A stretch of 64,000 bases of DNA from Pseudomonas pisciculturae (GCF_015461805.1 NZ_JACVZE010000004.1:124001-188000); one strand, 5' to 3'; shown: positions 24,674 to 33,753, counted from the first letter of the stretch. The notes: generated by a model from the sequence alone, not told the origin. Numbers and translations are program-made.

Positions 24674-25885
24674 TCAGCAGCCGGTCAAACCGACCTGCCG
24701 CCGCTCGCCTTCAAAGAACCACGGCCGCAACCGCACGCCCACGCTGTTGCCGATAAACGCTGCCACCAGCCATACCCAGCCATGCAGGCTGCCTGAGGCG
24801 ATACCGCTGAAGTACGCGCCGATGTTGCAGCCGTACGCCAGGCGCGAACCGTAACCGAGCAGCAGGCCGCCGATCACTGCCGCCACCAGCGAGCGGGCGG
24901 GGATTTTCAGGCTGGGGGCGAAGCGTCCGGCCAGGCCTGCGGCCAACAGCGCGCCGAGGACGATGCCGATGTCCATCACGCTGGTGATGTCTTCCCACAC
25001 CGGCGCGGCCAAAGCCTTGGCATTGCCGGGCATCTGCCAGAACGCCCAACTGGCAACGTCCACACCCAGGCCGCTCGCGACCTTGGCGCCCCACAACGCG
25101 AACGCCGACGTGATGCCCCAAGGGCGACCGGCCAATGCGAGGGTGGCGTAGTTGAGCAGTGCCAGGCCAATGGCGCCCCACAGCAACGGCCACGGGCCGC
25201 GCAGGAAGCGGCGCAGACCGGTGTGCTCACTGGTCACGCCTTCTTCCAGCTGGCCGTGACGACCTTTCTCCAGGCGCACCGTCGCCCAGGCGATCAGCGC
25301 GAATACAGCCAGGCTCAAGCCCATGGCGGGCCCTGCGCCAAAGCTCTTGACGATGGATACGGCCGGGAACGCCGGCAATGCAAACCACCAGTCCACGTGG
25401 TGGGTCGCGATCAACGAGCCGCAGATGAAAAAGAACAGCGTCACCAGCATGCGCGCATTGCCACCGCCCACAGTGAACAGCGTGCCCGAGGCACAGCCGC
25501 CGCCGAGTTGCATGCCGATCCCGAAGATAAACGCCCCGAATACCACCGACACGCCGGCCGGCGCCACCAGCCCGGCCACTGGCTGCCCGAACAAGGTGCC
25601 CGCCCCCAGCGCCGGGAAAAACAGCAACACCGCCAGCGCCAGCATCACCATCTGCGCACGCAAGCCCGCGCCCCGACGCTCATTGATGAACACGCGCCAG
25701 GCCGAAGTGAAACCGAAGGCGGCGTGGTAGAGCGTGAGGCCCAGTGCGGCGCCGACCACCAGCAACAGCACCTGGGGCGAACCCACGCTGTTTTGGAGGA
25801 ACAAGGCGCCGAGCACCAGGATGATAAAGGCCACCAGCGGCGCAAGAGGCTTGCGCGCAGGCGTCATGGGAAGAGTGGGGGTCAT
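24674..25885 (-). CDS. YeeE/YedE family sulphur-compound transporter
   Basis: A 403-residue, about ten-helix inner-membrane protein with the family's two internal repeats. The cysteines thought to relay sulphur are present in GMQLGGGCASGTLFTVGG and in LAYGCNIGAYFSGIASG. TsuA-type members import thiosulphate. Start 25885 (MTPTLPMTPARK) is taken; 25867 is possible, and a longer frame reaches into the REP array. No TusA/YeeD partner gene is adjacent. It converges with the DUF2986-like gene, 6 bp apart. Confidence 0.85.
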   Translation of the reverse strand: MTPTLPMTPARKPLAPLVAFIILVLGALFLQNSVGSPQVLLLVVGAALGLTLYHAAFGFTSAWRVFINERRGAGLRAQMVMLALAVLLFFPALGAGTLFGQPVAGLVAPAGVSVVFGAFIFGIGMQLGGGCASGTLFTVGGGNARMLVTLFFFICGSLIATHHVDWWFALPAFPAVSIVKSFGAGPAMGLSLAVFALIAWATVRLEKGRHGQLEEGVTSEHTGLRRFLRGPWPLLWGAIGLALLNYATLALAGRPWGITSAFALWGAKVASGLGVDVASWAFWQMPGNAKALAAPVWEDITSVMDIGIVLGALLAAGLAGRFAPSLKIPARSLVAAVIGGLLLGYGSRLAYGCNIGAYFSGIASGSLHGWVWLVAAFIGNSVGVRLRPWFFEGERRQVGLTGC

Positions 25886-25963
25886 CGTGTATCTCGGTTT
25901 ATTTGAATAGGGATAGCGAATGATGGCATGGTTGCCCGCCACTCGAAAAACACCTTAAACACC

Positions 25964-26480
25964 TGTGGGAGTTGTCGAGCTTTAGTGAGGTTGCGAAGGC
26001 GGCGGTATTGGCGATAGAGATGTTGTGCCTGCACCGCCGCTTTCGCAGGCAAGCCAGCTCCCACAGTTGACCGCATTCCAAACGGGTGTACGCGGTGTAA
26101 ATGTGGGAGCTGTCGAGCTTTAGTGAGGTTGCGAAGGCGGCGGTATTGGCGATAGAGATGCTGGGCCTGAACCACCGCTTTCGCAGGCAAGCCAGCTCCC
26201 ACAGTTGACCGCATTCCAAACGGGTGTACGCGGTGTAAATGTGGGAGCTGTCGAGCTTTAGCGAGGCTGCGAAGGCGGCGGTATTGGCGATAGAGATGCT
26301 GAGCCTGCACCGCCGCTTTCGCAGCAAAGCCAGCTCCCACAGCTGACCGCATTCCAAACGGGTGTGCGCGGTGTAAATGTGGGAGCTGTCGAGCTTTAGC
26401 GAGGCTGCGAAGGCGGCGGTATTGGCGATAGAGATGCTGGGCCTGAACCACCGCTATCGCTGTCAAGACAGCTCCCACAC
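25964..26480. repeat. Tandem array of four 138-bp REPIN units
   Basis: TGTGGGAG followed by TTGTCGAGC or CTGTCGAGC recurs at 25964, 26102, 26240 and 26378, an exact period of 138 bp; the fourth unit stops after its right-hand REP at about 26480. Each unit is one REPIN (left arm GTGGGAGCTGTCGAGCTTTA, right arm ending GCCAGCTCCCACA) plus a spacer containing GACCGCATTCCAAACGGGTG. Units differ by a few substitutions; unit 4's right arm diverges most. The array fills the gap 25886-26507; long open frames through it are repeat artefacts. Confidence 0.95.
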
Positions 26481-26507
26481 CTGACTGCATTTCAAAGGAC
26501 GACTCCC

Positions 26508-26687
26508 TTGGCAAAAGACATTGAAAACCCCTGCATTTCCACCTGTCAGCTCAGCGGCGACCTGTGCGTCAGTTGCGGGCGCAGCAAGGAAGACATCCGC
26601 AAATGGAAACGCATGAAGCGCCCCGAAAAGATGGCCGCCGTGCAACGCGCCACGCAACGCTTGAAGGCGCTGAAAAAAGCCAAGTAA
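26508..26687 (+). CDS. DUF1289 family protein (Cys-rich, small)
   Basis: A 59-residue protein starting at TTG 26508, with AAAGGA 8 bp upstream. The signature NPCISTCQLSGDLCVSCGRS holds four cysteines (CxxxC...CxxC), typical of the DUF1289 family and suggestive of a zinc or Fe-S site; the basic tail includes RKWKRMKRPEKMAAVQRATQ. Function is unknown. It sits between the REPIN array and, converging from the other strand 3 bp away, the endonuclease gene. Confidence 0.85.
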   Translation: MAKDIENPCISTCQLSGDLCVSCGRSKEDIRKWKRMKRPEKMAAVQRATQRLKALKKAK

Positions 26688-26690
26688 CGA

Positions 26691-27482
26691 TCAGCCACGC
26701 CCCACCGAGCCCGACACCGGCAGGTTGCCGAGCAACTTCAGGCCGGTGCTTTTCACGAAGGTGTCGTAATCCATCGGTTTTTGGATACGTGTTTCAGCGT
26801 TAGGCAGCACATAGGCCCAGGCACGTTTGGACGAGGCGTCATACACCAATTTGAACAGCCGCGTCGGCACCCACACCTTGTTGTCGCCGATGGTGCTGTA
26901 GCCCGCGTCAAACAGCGGCCCGGTAAACACGTACACATCGCCGCCGGCACGCAAGGCGAACTTGCGCACATCGGCCTCGACCTTGCTCCAGATCTTGCGG
27001 TTGTTGGTAGGGTCTTGCGGCACCATGTTCGACAGCGCAAATGACTGAGCCATGGCATTGGCATCCGGCGCATCGGCGGCCGGGGATTGGTGACCACGGT
27101 CCATGTGCTGGGCGCGGTAGTCGCTCAGCTCGGCGCGCCCACTTTTGGGGATACGTGGGTCGGCGTAGAACTGGTTAGTACGCTCCTCACCCTTGGCGTC
27201 TTTCAACTGGGCAGCGTTCAGGCGTTCGACCACCACCAGCGGGGTCTTGCTGGTTTGCGAATAGAGTACGGCAAAGTGATCGGAACACAGCGCCAGAGGT
27301 TTCATGGCGGTGGGTACGGTAGCGGTCTTGATCGGCGTGGCGGTGGGGAACAGTTCGGCGCAGCTGTCGAACGACAGTTGTTTTTCCTGATGGGAATACA
27401 GATCCGCCACGGCCCGGGCGTGGGCACCGCTGGAAAGCAATACAAGGGCCGACAGCGCAATGGCCATTTTGCGTAAGTGCAT
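26691..27482 (-). CDS. Secreted DNA/RNA non-specific endonuclease
   Basis: A 263-residue beta-beta-alpha-Me nuclease. The signal peptide spans residues 1-22 (basic start, ALVLLSSGAHA). The catalytic motif DRGHQSPAAD gives His131; the metal-binding Asn is in NMVPQDPTNNRKIW (about 160) with Glu169 following. Length fits the Serratia NucA-type family. It would act in the periplasm or outside the cell for nutrient scavenging or DNA turnover. It appears monocistronic. Confidence 0.9.
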   Translation of the reverse strand: MHLRKMAIALSALVLLSSGAHARAVADLYSHQEKQLSFDSCAELFPTATPIKTATVPTAMKPLALCSDHFAVLYSQTSKTPLVVVERLNAAQLKDAKGEERTNQFYADPRIPKSGRAELSDYRAQHMDRGHQSPAADAPDANAMAQSFALSNMVPQDPTNNRKIWSKVEADVRKFALRAGGDVYVFTGPLFDAGYSTIGDNKVWVPTRLFKLVYDASSKRAWAYVLPNAETRIQKPMDYDTFVKSTGLKLLGNLPVSGSVGRG

Positions 27483-27576
27483 GGGTTAAGTCTTCAAGAG
27501 GGAGTAAAGCGACAGGCTCCGAAGCACGGAGCCAAGTGGATGATATTGCAGGGTTTATTGACCTATCTTTGTCAGA

Positions 27577-28794
27577 TTAGTGCCCGGCCACCGCAGGATT
27601 ATCCGCACTGCGCGCCCCAGGTTTAAACCCATGCCCACGCGCCCCCCAGGCAATCGCAAATGACACGCCGATCAACACCACCATCGCCCAGGGAAACGAC
27701 GCCACGCCCCATGTGTCGAGCAACACCCCGCCCACCACGCCGCTGCCGGCAATCGCGCTGTTCCACGCCACCACATTCAACGACAGCGCCACGTCGGCGC
27801 CCTCCCCCGCCGCATCGGCCAAGGCTGTTTGCAGCAGGGTCGCGGCACCGCCGAAGCTCAGGCCCCACACCGCCACACCGAGGTAAATCACGTGGGGCTG
27901 ATTGCCCAGCAAACCGAACGCCACGCTGACCAGTGCAAAGGTCGCCAGGCTAACCAATACGGTTTTGCGCAACAGTGGCTCGACCAGCTTGGCCGTGAGC
28001 CAGATCCCGACCAAGGCGGCAATGCCAAACACCAACAGCACCAAGTCAACCCGCTCTGCCAAACCCGCCGGTGCCACGAACGGCGCGATGTAGGTGTAGA
28101 GAATGTTGTGGGCCAGCATCCAACTGATCACCACCGCCAGTACCGGCCGCACACCCGGCGTGGTCAGCACCTTACCCAGGGACAAGCGCTGGTGCGCAGC
28201 CTGCGGTGGATAGTCCGGAACCTTCACCAGCACCCACACAATCAGCACCAATGTCAGCGCCGACATCAGCCCAAACGTGGTGCGCCAGCCCACCAGGCCA
28301 CCCAGCCAGGTGCCCAACGGCACGCCCAGCGACAGCGCAATCGGCGTACCCACCATCGCCAACGCCAACGCCCGGCCCTGTTGATGCGGTGCGACCATCC
28401 GCCGGGCATAACCGGCCAGCAGGCTCCAGGCCAACCCCGCCGCCACACCGGCAAAAAACCGCGCTACCAGGGTCACGCCATAGTGGGACGACAACGCGGT
28501 GATGGAATTGAACAGCAGAAAGCCGACGATGGTCAGCAACAGCACATTGCGCCGACGCCAGCCACGGGTCGCAATGGTCATGGGGATCACCGCCAGCACC
28601 GAGCCCAGCGCATACGCGGTAACCATCTGCCCCGCCATCGACGGCGAAACTGCCAGGCCCTCGCTGATCAACGGCAGTAGGCCGGCGGGCAAGGTTTCGG
28701 TGACGATGCAGATAAAGCCGGTCATGGCCAGGGCGAGCAAGGCGCCGATGGGCAGGCGGTCGGATGACGCCGATAAAGTCAGTGAAGGTGTCAC
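27577..28794 (-). CDS. MFS efflux transporter, DHA1 family
   Basis: A 405-residue 12-helix protein. The first helix is MTGFICIVTETLPAGLLPLI and motif A-like basic residues follow helix 2 (TRGWRRRNVLL); motif C-like PIALSLGVPLGTWLGG lies in helix 5, typical of drug/sugar exporters such as the AraJ/NepI group. It is divergent from a TetR gene over 123 bp containing an inverted operator pair, so it is probably repressed by that regulator and induced by its exported substrate. Substrate unknown. Confidence 0.85.
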   Translation of the reverse strand: MTPSLTLSASSDRLPIGALLALAMTGFICIVTETLPAGLLPLISEGLAVSPSMAGQMVTAYALGSVLAVIPMTIATRGWRRRNVLLLTIVGFLLFNSITALSSHYGVTLVARFFAGVAAGLAWSLLAGYARRMVAPHQQGRALALAMVGTPIALSLGVPLGTWLGGLVGWRTTFGLMSALTLVLIVWVLVKVPDYPPQAAHQRLSLGKVLTTPGVRPVLAVVISWMLAHNILYTYIAPFVAPAGLAERVDLVLLVFGIAALVGIWLTAKLVEPLLRKTVLVSLATFALVSVAFGLLGNQPHVIYLGVAVWGLSFGGAATLLQTALADAAGEGADVALSLNVVAWNSAIAGSGVVGGVLLDTWGVASFPWAMVVLIGVSFAIAWGARGHGFKPGARSADNPAVAGH

Positions 28795-28816
28795 GGGAAA
28801 CTCCTTGAGAGGGACT

Positions 28817-28890
28817 TAGATACTGATCGATATAAATGTTGCAGGTGCCCGCAGCACATTGTCAACGACTTATGTATCGACTAGTATTTA
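28817..28890. promoter_or_regulatory. Inverted operator pair between the MFS and TetR genes
   Basis: Two 16-bp boxes in opposite orientation: TAGATACTGATCGATA (28817-28832) and TATCGACTAGTATTTA (28875-28890). After reversing the first, 13 of 16 positions agree. Their placement in a 123-bp divergent promoter region fits TetR autoregulation and repression of the transporter. Confidence 0.55.
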
Positions 28891-28917
28891 TCTCGCCTTC
28901 CCCACCGGAGACCTGAC

Positions 28918-29556
28918 ATGGCACAAATGGGCCGCCCCCGTAACTTCGACCGCGACCAGGCCGTGGATCAGGCCCTGCACCTATTTTGGCAGCACGGCTA
29001 CGACGCCACCTCGCTGGCCCAGCTCAAGGCCGGCTTGGGTGGCGGTATTTCTGCGCCGAGTTTTTACGCCGCGTTTGGCTCCAAAGAGGCGCTGTTCGAT
29101 GAGTGCGTGCAGCGCTACCTGGCGACCTACGCCCAGGTCACCGAATGTTTGTGGGACGAAACCCTGCCGCCACGCCAGGCCATCGAAACCGCCCTGCGCC
29201 AGTCGGCACGCATGCAATGTGAAGACGGGCACCCCAAGGGCTGCATGGTGGCGCTGGGGGTGATGAGTGCGCCGAGCCCGGAGAATGCGCGAGTGGCGGA
29301 TGCCTTGACCCAGTCACGCCTGCGCACACGTGCCGGGATCGTGGCCTGCGTGAAACGTGCAGTGGATGCCGGCCAGTTGCCCGGCACCACTGACCCGGCA
29401 GTGATGGCGACGGTGTTTGACAGTTTCTTGCAGGGCGTTTCGATCCTGGCGCGTGATAACGTCCCCCATGGCGCGATCGATGCCGCGATCACACAATTGC
29501 TGATGAGCTGGGATCTAAGCGCTTCGATTGTGGCGCCACGCCTTAAAGGCGACTGA
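28918..29556 (+). CDS. TetR-family transcriptional regulator
   Basis: A 212-residue regulator. The N-terminal HTH (residues 5-55) reads GRPRNFDRDQAVDQALHLFW, then QHGYDATSLAQLKAGL and PSFYAAFGSKEALFDECVQR, the canonical TetR arrangement. The C-terminal helical domain contains GHPKGCMVALGV, found in the TetR_C branch that regulates drug and aldehyde response genes. The ATG at 28918 is used; a frame from 28859 would run through an operator box. Divergent MFS gene is the obvious target. Confidence 0.88.
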   Translation: MAQMGRPRNFDRDQAVDQALHLFWQHGYDATSLAQLKAGLGGGISAPSFYAAFGSKEALFDECVQRYLATYAQVTECLWDETLPPRQAIETALRQSARMQCEDGHPKGCMVALGVMSAPSPENARVADALTQSRLRTRAGIVACVKRAVDAGQLPGTTDPAVMATVFDSFLQGVSILARDNVPHGAIDAAITQLLMSWDLSASIVAPRLKGD

Positions 29557-29602
29557 TTGCCCTGCCCCCACTTGCTTTCCGTAATGGCACCCCGCTACTC
29601 TT

Positions 29603-29621
29603 GCGAATAATTCTTATCCGC
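29603..29621. promoter_or_regulatory. Candidate Fur box before the sigma factor gene
   Basis: GCGAATAATTCTTATCCGC is a 19-bp near-palindrome resembling the Fur consensus, centred 21 bp upstream of the ATG at 29633. Iron-repressed transcription of the ECF sigma/anti-sigma pair is the normal arrangement for such cassettes. Confidence 0.5.
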
Positions 29622-29632
29622 AGACTTACCCC

Positions 29633-30154
29633 ATGTCGGCCAGCGAACTTCCCCTGAATCAGGCCGTCCATGCGCTCTACACTGAGCACCATGGCTGGTT
29701 GTTCGGCTGGCTGCGCAAAAAGCTCGGTTGCCCCCATAACGCTGCGGATTTGTCCCACGACACCTTTGTAAGAATCCTCGCCTCCCGTGATGCCCTTGGC
29801 GGTATGCGCGAACCTCGGGCCTTCCTCACCACCACGGCGCGCCACCTGATCATCGACCGCGCGCGCCGTCGCCAGCTCGAAGACGCGTACCTGCGGGAGC
29901 TGGCGCTGACCGTCGAGATGATGGAGCAGTGCCAGCAATCGCCAGAACAGATCCTGGTCACCCTTGAAGCGCTGGAGCAGATTGCCTTCGTGCTCGACGG
30001 CCTGGCCCTGAATGCGCGACAGGCGTTCCTGCTGTACTTCCTCGAAGGCCTGCGCCAAAGCGAGATCGCCAACTGCCTGGGGATTTCCGAGCGCATGGTG
30101 CGCAAGCATCTGATGAATGCGCTGATGCACTGCAACCACGCGCTGGATATATGA
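29633..30154 (+). CDS. FecI-like ECF sigma factor
   Basis: A 173-residue sigma-70-family protein with only regions 2 and 4. Region 2: HHGWLFGWLRKKLGCPHNAA, DLSHDTFVRILAS, PRAFLTTTARHLIIDRARRR; region 4: LALNARQAFLLYFLEGLRQS, EIANCLGISERMVRKHLMNA. It overlaps the FecR-like gene by 4 bp and is followed by a TonB receptor with a signalling domain, so it should be released on ligand uptake and transcribe that receptor gene. A candidate Fur box precedes it. Confidence 0.93.
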   Translation: MSASELPLNQAVHALYTEHHGWLFGWLRKKLGCPHNAADLSHDTFVRILASRDALGGMREPRAFLTTTARHLIIDRARRRQLEDAYLRELALTVEMMEQCQQSPEQILVTLEALEQIAFVLDGLALNARQAFLLYFLEGLRQSEIANCLGISERMVRKHLMNALMHCNHALDI

Positions 30155-31101
30155 GCACCGACCTCGACCAACAGGCTGCCAACTGGGTGATCCGCCTGAA
30201 CGAAGGCCACCTCAGCGAGCGCGAGCATCAGCAATTCGAACGCTGGAAAGCCGCCGACCCGCGGCATGGCGCGGCGTTTGAGCGGCTGCAAGGTTTTGTC
30301 GGGCGTTTGCAGGCATTGCGCCCGCAACAGGCGCCGGTGCAGGCCGCGCTGGAAGCGGCGCGGGTGCGTCGGCGCAACCCGGCAGGTCGTGTGCTGCTGG
30401 GTGTGCTCGTCGCATTACCGGTGGCCCTGGCACTGCGGGTATATCCTCCAAGCTACCTGCTGGCCGACCAGCGAACCGCGCCGGCCCAATGGCAACAGGT
30501 CAACCTGGAAGACGGTTCGCAATTGACCTTAAGCGGCAACAGCGCCGTGGACCTGACCTTTAACGGCCAGCAACGCCAAGTGCGGTTGCTGCGCGGCGAG
30601 ATCCTGGTGCAGGTGGCCCACGATGCGGCGCGGCAGTTTACGGTGGTCACTGACGACGGCCAGATGCGCGCGCTCGGCACGCGCTTTACGGTCAAGCGCG
30701 AAACCTCGGGCACCCTGCTGAGCATGCTCGAATCCACAGTCGCCGCCACCGATGCAGGCCACCACGACGATGTGAAGGTCAGCGCGGGCGAGCAGGCGCG
30801 CATCACACCGCACGCAGTGACACGGCTGGGCAAGATCGACCCGAGTACCACCGACGACGCCTGGAAGCGCCATCAACTGGTGGTGCAGGACTGGCCATTG
30901 CCGCAAGTGCTCGACGAACTGGCGCGCCAATACGGCGGGCATGTGCAGTTCAATCGCGAGCAGCTCGCTGATCTACGGGTATCCGCTGTTCTGCCACTGG
31001 ATAACCCTCGCCGCGCCCTGCAACTGATTGCCGATGGCCTGCCGGTGCGCATCCGCTCGTTCAGTCCGTTGTGGTTGCAGATCGAACGCCAGGAAAAATA
31101 A
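30151..31101 (+). CDS. FecR-like anti-sigma/sigma regulator
   Basis: A 316-residue single-pass inner-membrane protein. The cytoplasmic N-terminal DUF4880 part has AANWVIRLNEGHLSEREHQQ and FERWKAADPRHGAAFERLQ; a membrane segment lies at about 79-96 (VLLGVLVALPVALAL). The periplasmic FecR domain includes VNLEDGSQLTLSGNSAVDL and QVRLLRGEILVQVAHD, and the C-terminal STN-like part ends LPVRIRSFSPLWLQI. It would relay the receptor's signal to the sigma factor. ATGA overlap with the sigma gene indicates coupled translation. Confidence 0.92.
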   Translation: MSTDLDQQAANWVIRLNEGHLSEREHQQFERWKAADPRHGAAFERLQGFVGRLQALRPQQAPVQAALEAARVRRRNPAGRVLLGVLVALPVALALRVYPPSYLLADQRTAPAQWQQVNLEDGSQLTLSGNSAVDLTFNGQQRQVRLLRGEILVQVAHDAARQFTVVTDDGQMRALGTRFTVKRETSGTLLSMLESTVAATDAGHHDDVKVSAGEQARITPHAVTRLGKIDPSTTDDAWKRHQLVVQDWPLPQVLDELARQYGGHVQFNREQLADLRVSAVLPLDNPRRALQLIADGLPVRIRSFSPLWLQIERQEK

Positions 31102-31177
31102 TGTTGCGTGTGGGGTTCCGCTTTTGCCTAGCGCCCCGTCAAGGAAGAAAGCACCTCAAATAACAGGAATTTCTTCC

Positions 31178-33583
31178 ATGCCGCGCCACCTCAAGCGTTC
31201 CCCCTTGCCCCTCGCCCTGGCGATCAACCTGGCCAGCCTGGCAGCCCTGGGCCTGGCCATCAGCAGCCCGGTGGCCGCGCAAGAAGCTGCGCGGTACGCC
31301 ATCGCCGCCGGGCCGCTCGGCCCGGCGTTGAACCTGTTTGCCCAGCAGGCGCATGTGGCGTTGTTGTTCGACAGCAAGACCGTCGCAGGCCTCACGACTG
31401 CGGGCCTGCAAGGTGACTTCCCCGTCACCCTGGGCTTTGCGCAATTGCTGCGCGGCAGCGGTTTGCAGGCGGTGCAAGGCCCCAACGGTTACGTGCTCGC
31501 GCCACTCGATACCGGTGGTTCGCTGGAACTTGGCCCTACAGCGATTACCGGCCTGACCGAAGAAAGCAGCACCGAACACGTCAAAGGCTACGTCGCGACG
31601 CACAACCTCAGCGCCACCAAGACCGACACGCCAATCATCGAAACGCCGCAATCGTTGTCGGTGGTCACCAGCGATGAGATCCGCGACCGCCAATCAGAAA
31701 CCCTGTCGCAAACCCTCGATCTCACCCCAGGCTTCACCAGTCAACCCACCAGTTTCAACCGCACCTCAGACCGCTTCCGCATTCGTGGCTTCGATGTGGA
31801 GTCGGCCACCGGCGGCTCTCTACGCGACGGCCTGCGCCTGCAAAACAACTCCTACGACGGCGTGCAGGAACCCTACGGGCTGGAACGCGCCGAGGTGATT
31901 CGCGGCGCTGCGTCGGTGCTCTACGGCCAATTGTCGCCGGGCGGCTTGATCAACACCGTGAGCAAGCGCCCAAGCCTAACGCCCTACCATGAGATCAACC
32001 TGCAAGCCGGGCAGAACAATCGCAAGCAACTGTCTGCCGACTTCACCGGCCCGCTGGGCGACAGTGACACCCTGAGCTATCGCCTGACCCTGCTGGACCG
32101 CAAGAGCGACACCGCTGCCGACCACATCAACAACGACAAGGTCTACGTCGCCCCGGCCCTGACTTGGCGACCCGATGACGACACCTCGTTGACCCTGTTG
32201 TCGTTCTACCAGAAGACCGAAACCGGCTTCTCCGCGCCCCTGCCCTATCAACTGACTAAAGGCGTGGGCAGCGGCCGCTTCCAGATCGGCCGCCACGACT
32301 TTATCGGCGAGCCCGACTACGACGAAATGAACGGCGAAATGTCGGCGATCGGCTACGAGTTCGAGCACCGTTTCGATGAGCACACGCGTATCAGCAACAA
32401 GCTGCGTTACTACCAGTCGGCAGTGACCTGGCGTTATTTGCAGGTCAACACCGCCGGTATCGCCACCGCGCAAACCACCGGCATCCTGCGCCGCCAATAC
32501 AGCGACCGCGAAGAACGCTCGCGCGGCCTGGCCAGCGACACCAACATCGAGAGCAAATGGCAGTTCGGCGACTGGCAGCACACCTTCCTGCTGGGCTTCG
32601 ACGGCTATGACACCAGCTACGACTCCCACAATTTCCGCGGCAATGCGCCGTCGTTGAACCTGGCGACCTACCAATATGGTCAACCCGTGGTGGTGAATAA
32701 GAACCCCGCTACCGACCGCGGCTCGCAGATCGACACCCTGCAAAAAGGCATCTATTTCCAGGACCAGATCAAGTTCGACGAGCATTGGATTCTGCTGTTG
32801 GGCGGCCGCCATGACTGGGCCGACCAGCACACAGAACTGTTCCGCAACGGGGTCGACAGCGGTAAAAGCGATGAAGCCACCACCTGGCGTGCAGGCTTGG
32901 TGTACAAGGCCGACAATGGCCTGGCGCCGTACATCAGCTACAGCGAATCGTTCTTTCCGGTAGCCGGCACCAACAAAGCCGAGCAAAGCTTTGTGCCCAC
33001 CGAAGGCCGGCAGTACGAAATCGGTATTCGCTACCAGCCCGAAGGCAGCGCCACTCTGCTGAGTGCGGCGGTGTACCAACTGGAGCAGAAAAACGTATTG
33101 AGCCAGGACCGTACCGATATCAACTTTTCGGTGCAGGTCGGCGAAGTGCGCTCCCGAGGCTTCGAGCTGGAAGCCAAGACTGAAGTCAGCCCCAACCTCA
33201 GCCTGATCGCCTCCTATGCCTACATCGACGCACGCATCACCCAAAGCGATATTGCCAGCGAAATCGGCCAACGCAGCGAAGACACCCCCTACCACCAAGC
33301 CGCCCTCTGGGCTGATTACCGCCTCGCCGCACTGGGCGTGCCACAGCTGCGCATCGGCGGTGGCGCACGATACAAAGGCACCACCCAAGCGTCCGGCGTA
33401 CCCTCATCGATGCCCGCCTACACCCTGTACGACGCCCGCGCCAGCTATGAAATCGACCCCAACTGGGAAGTGGCGCTCAACGCCAATAACGTTACCAACA
33501 AGCGCTACACCTACTGCGAGTTTGCGATTTGTCGGTATGGGGATGAGCGGCAGTTGGTCAGCTCGCTGACTTATCGCTGGTAA
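31178..33583 (+). CDS. TonB-dependent siderophore receptor with N-terminal signalling domain
   Basis: An 801-residue outer-membrane transducer. ATG 31178 (MPRHLKRSPLPLALAINLAS, signal cleaved near AAQ-EA) is preceded by CAGGAA; a longer frame from 31028 overlaps the FecR gene and is rejected. Residues about 38-110 form an STN signalling domain (YAIAAGPLGPALNLFAQQAH), then a plug (ETPQSLSVVTSDEIRDRQ, RGAASVLYGQLSPGGLINTV) and a 22-strand barrel ending in Trp (SSLTYRW). Layout matches ferrichrome/ferrioxamine-type receptors such as FiuA/FoxA. The ligand is not determined. Confidence 0.92.
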   Translation: MPRHLKRSPLPLALAINLASLAALGLAISSPVAAQEAARYAIAAGPLGPALNLFAQQAHVALLFDSKTVAGLTTAGLQGDFPVTLGFAQLLRGSGLQAVQGPNGYVLAPLDTGGSLELGPTAITGLTEESSTEHVKGYVATHNLSATKTDTPIIETPQSLSVVTSDEIRDRQSETLSQTLDLTPGFTSQPTSFNRTSDRFRIRGFDVESATGGSLRDGLRLQNNSYDGVQEPYGLERAEVIRGAASVLYGQLSPGGLINTVSKRPSLTPYHEINLQAGQNNRKQLSADFTGPLGDSDTLSYRLTLLDRKSDTAADHINNDKVYVAPALTWRPDDDTSLTLLSFYQKTETGFSAPLPYQLTKGVGSGRFQIGRHDFIGEPDYDEMNGEMSAIGYEFEHRFDEHTRISNKLRYYQSAVTWRYLQVNTAGIATAQTTGILRRQYSDREERSRGLASDTNIESKWQFGDWQHTFLLGFDGYDTSYDSHNFRGNAPSLNLATYQYGQPVVVNKNPATDRGSQIDTLQKGIYFQDQIKFDEHWILLLGGRHDWADQHTELFRNGVDSGKSDEATTWRAGLVYKADNGLAPYISYSESFFPVAGTNKAEQSFVPTEGRQYEIGIRYQPEGSATLLSAAVYQLEQKNVLSQDRTDINFSVQVGEVRSRGFELEAKTEVSPNLSLIASYAYIDARITQSDIASEIGQRSEDTPYHQAALWADYRLAALGVPQLRIGGGARYKGTTQASGVPSSMPAYTLYDARASYEIDPNWEVALNANNVTNKRYTYCEFAICRYGDERQLVSSLTYRW

Positions 33584-33646
33584 CAGAGGTGGCGGGTGGT
33601 ACAGCGCCACCTGCTCGCTTACTGGGCCAAATCCAAGGCAAAAAAA

Positions 33647-33668
33647 AAGCCTGCATCTCTGCAGGCTT
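33647..33668. terminator. Bidirectional intrinsic terminator
   Basis: AAGCCTGCA-TCTC-TGCAGGCTT forms a perfect 9-bp stem with a 4-nt loop, flanked by an A-run on the left (33641-33648) and TTTT on the right. It ends the receptor gene on the + strand and the tRNA-Asn transcript on the - strand. Confidence 0.85.
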
Positions 33669-33677
33669 TTCTCTATC

Positions 33678-33753
33678 TGGCTCCACGACCTGGACTCGAA
33701 CCAGGGACCCAATGATTAACAGTCATTTGCTCTACCAACTGAGCTATCGCGGA
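33678..33753 (-). tRNA. tRNA-Asn (GTT)
   Basis: The 76-nt sequence on the minus strand starts TCCGCGATAGCTCAGTTGGT and ends with encoded CCA. The acceptor arms TCCGCGA and TCGTGGA pair (with one G-U), the T-loop GGTTCGAGTCC is standard, and the anticodon loop CTGTTAA gives anticodon GTT. The terminator lies directly downstream. Confidence 0.97.

Noticed and set aside
25964..26480. CRISPR array
   Set aside because: The repeats are long palindromic REPINs with near-identical spacers and there are no cas genes.
25882..26514. Two overlapping frames with internal protein repeats
   Set aside because: They translate the 138-bp REPIN array, so the repeated peptides are an artefact of tandem DNA repeats.
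31976..33388. 470-residue - strand frame
   Set aside because: Lies antisense within the TonB receptor barrel; no recognisable domain.
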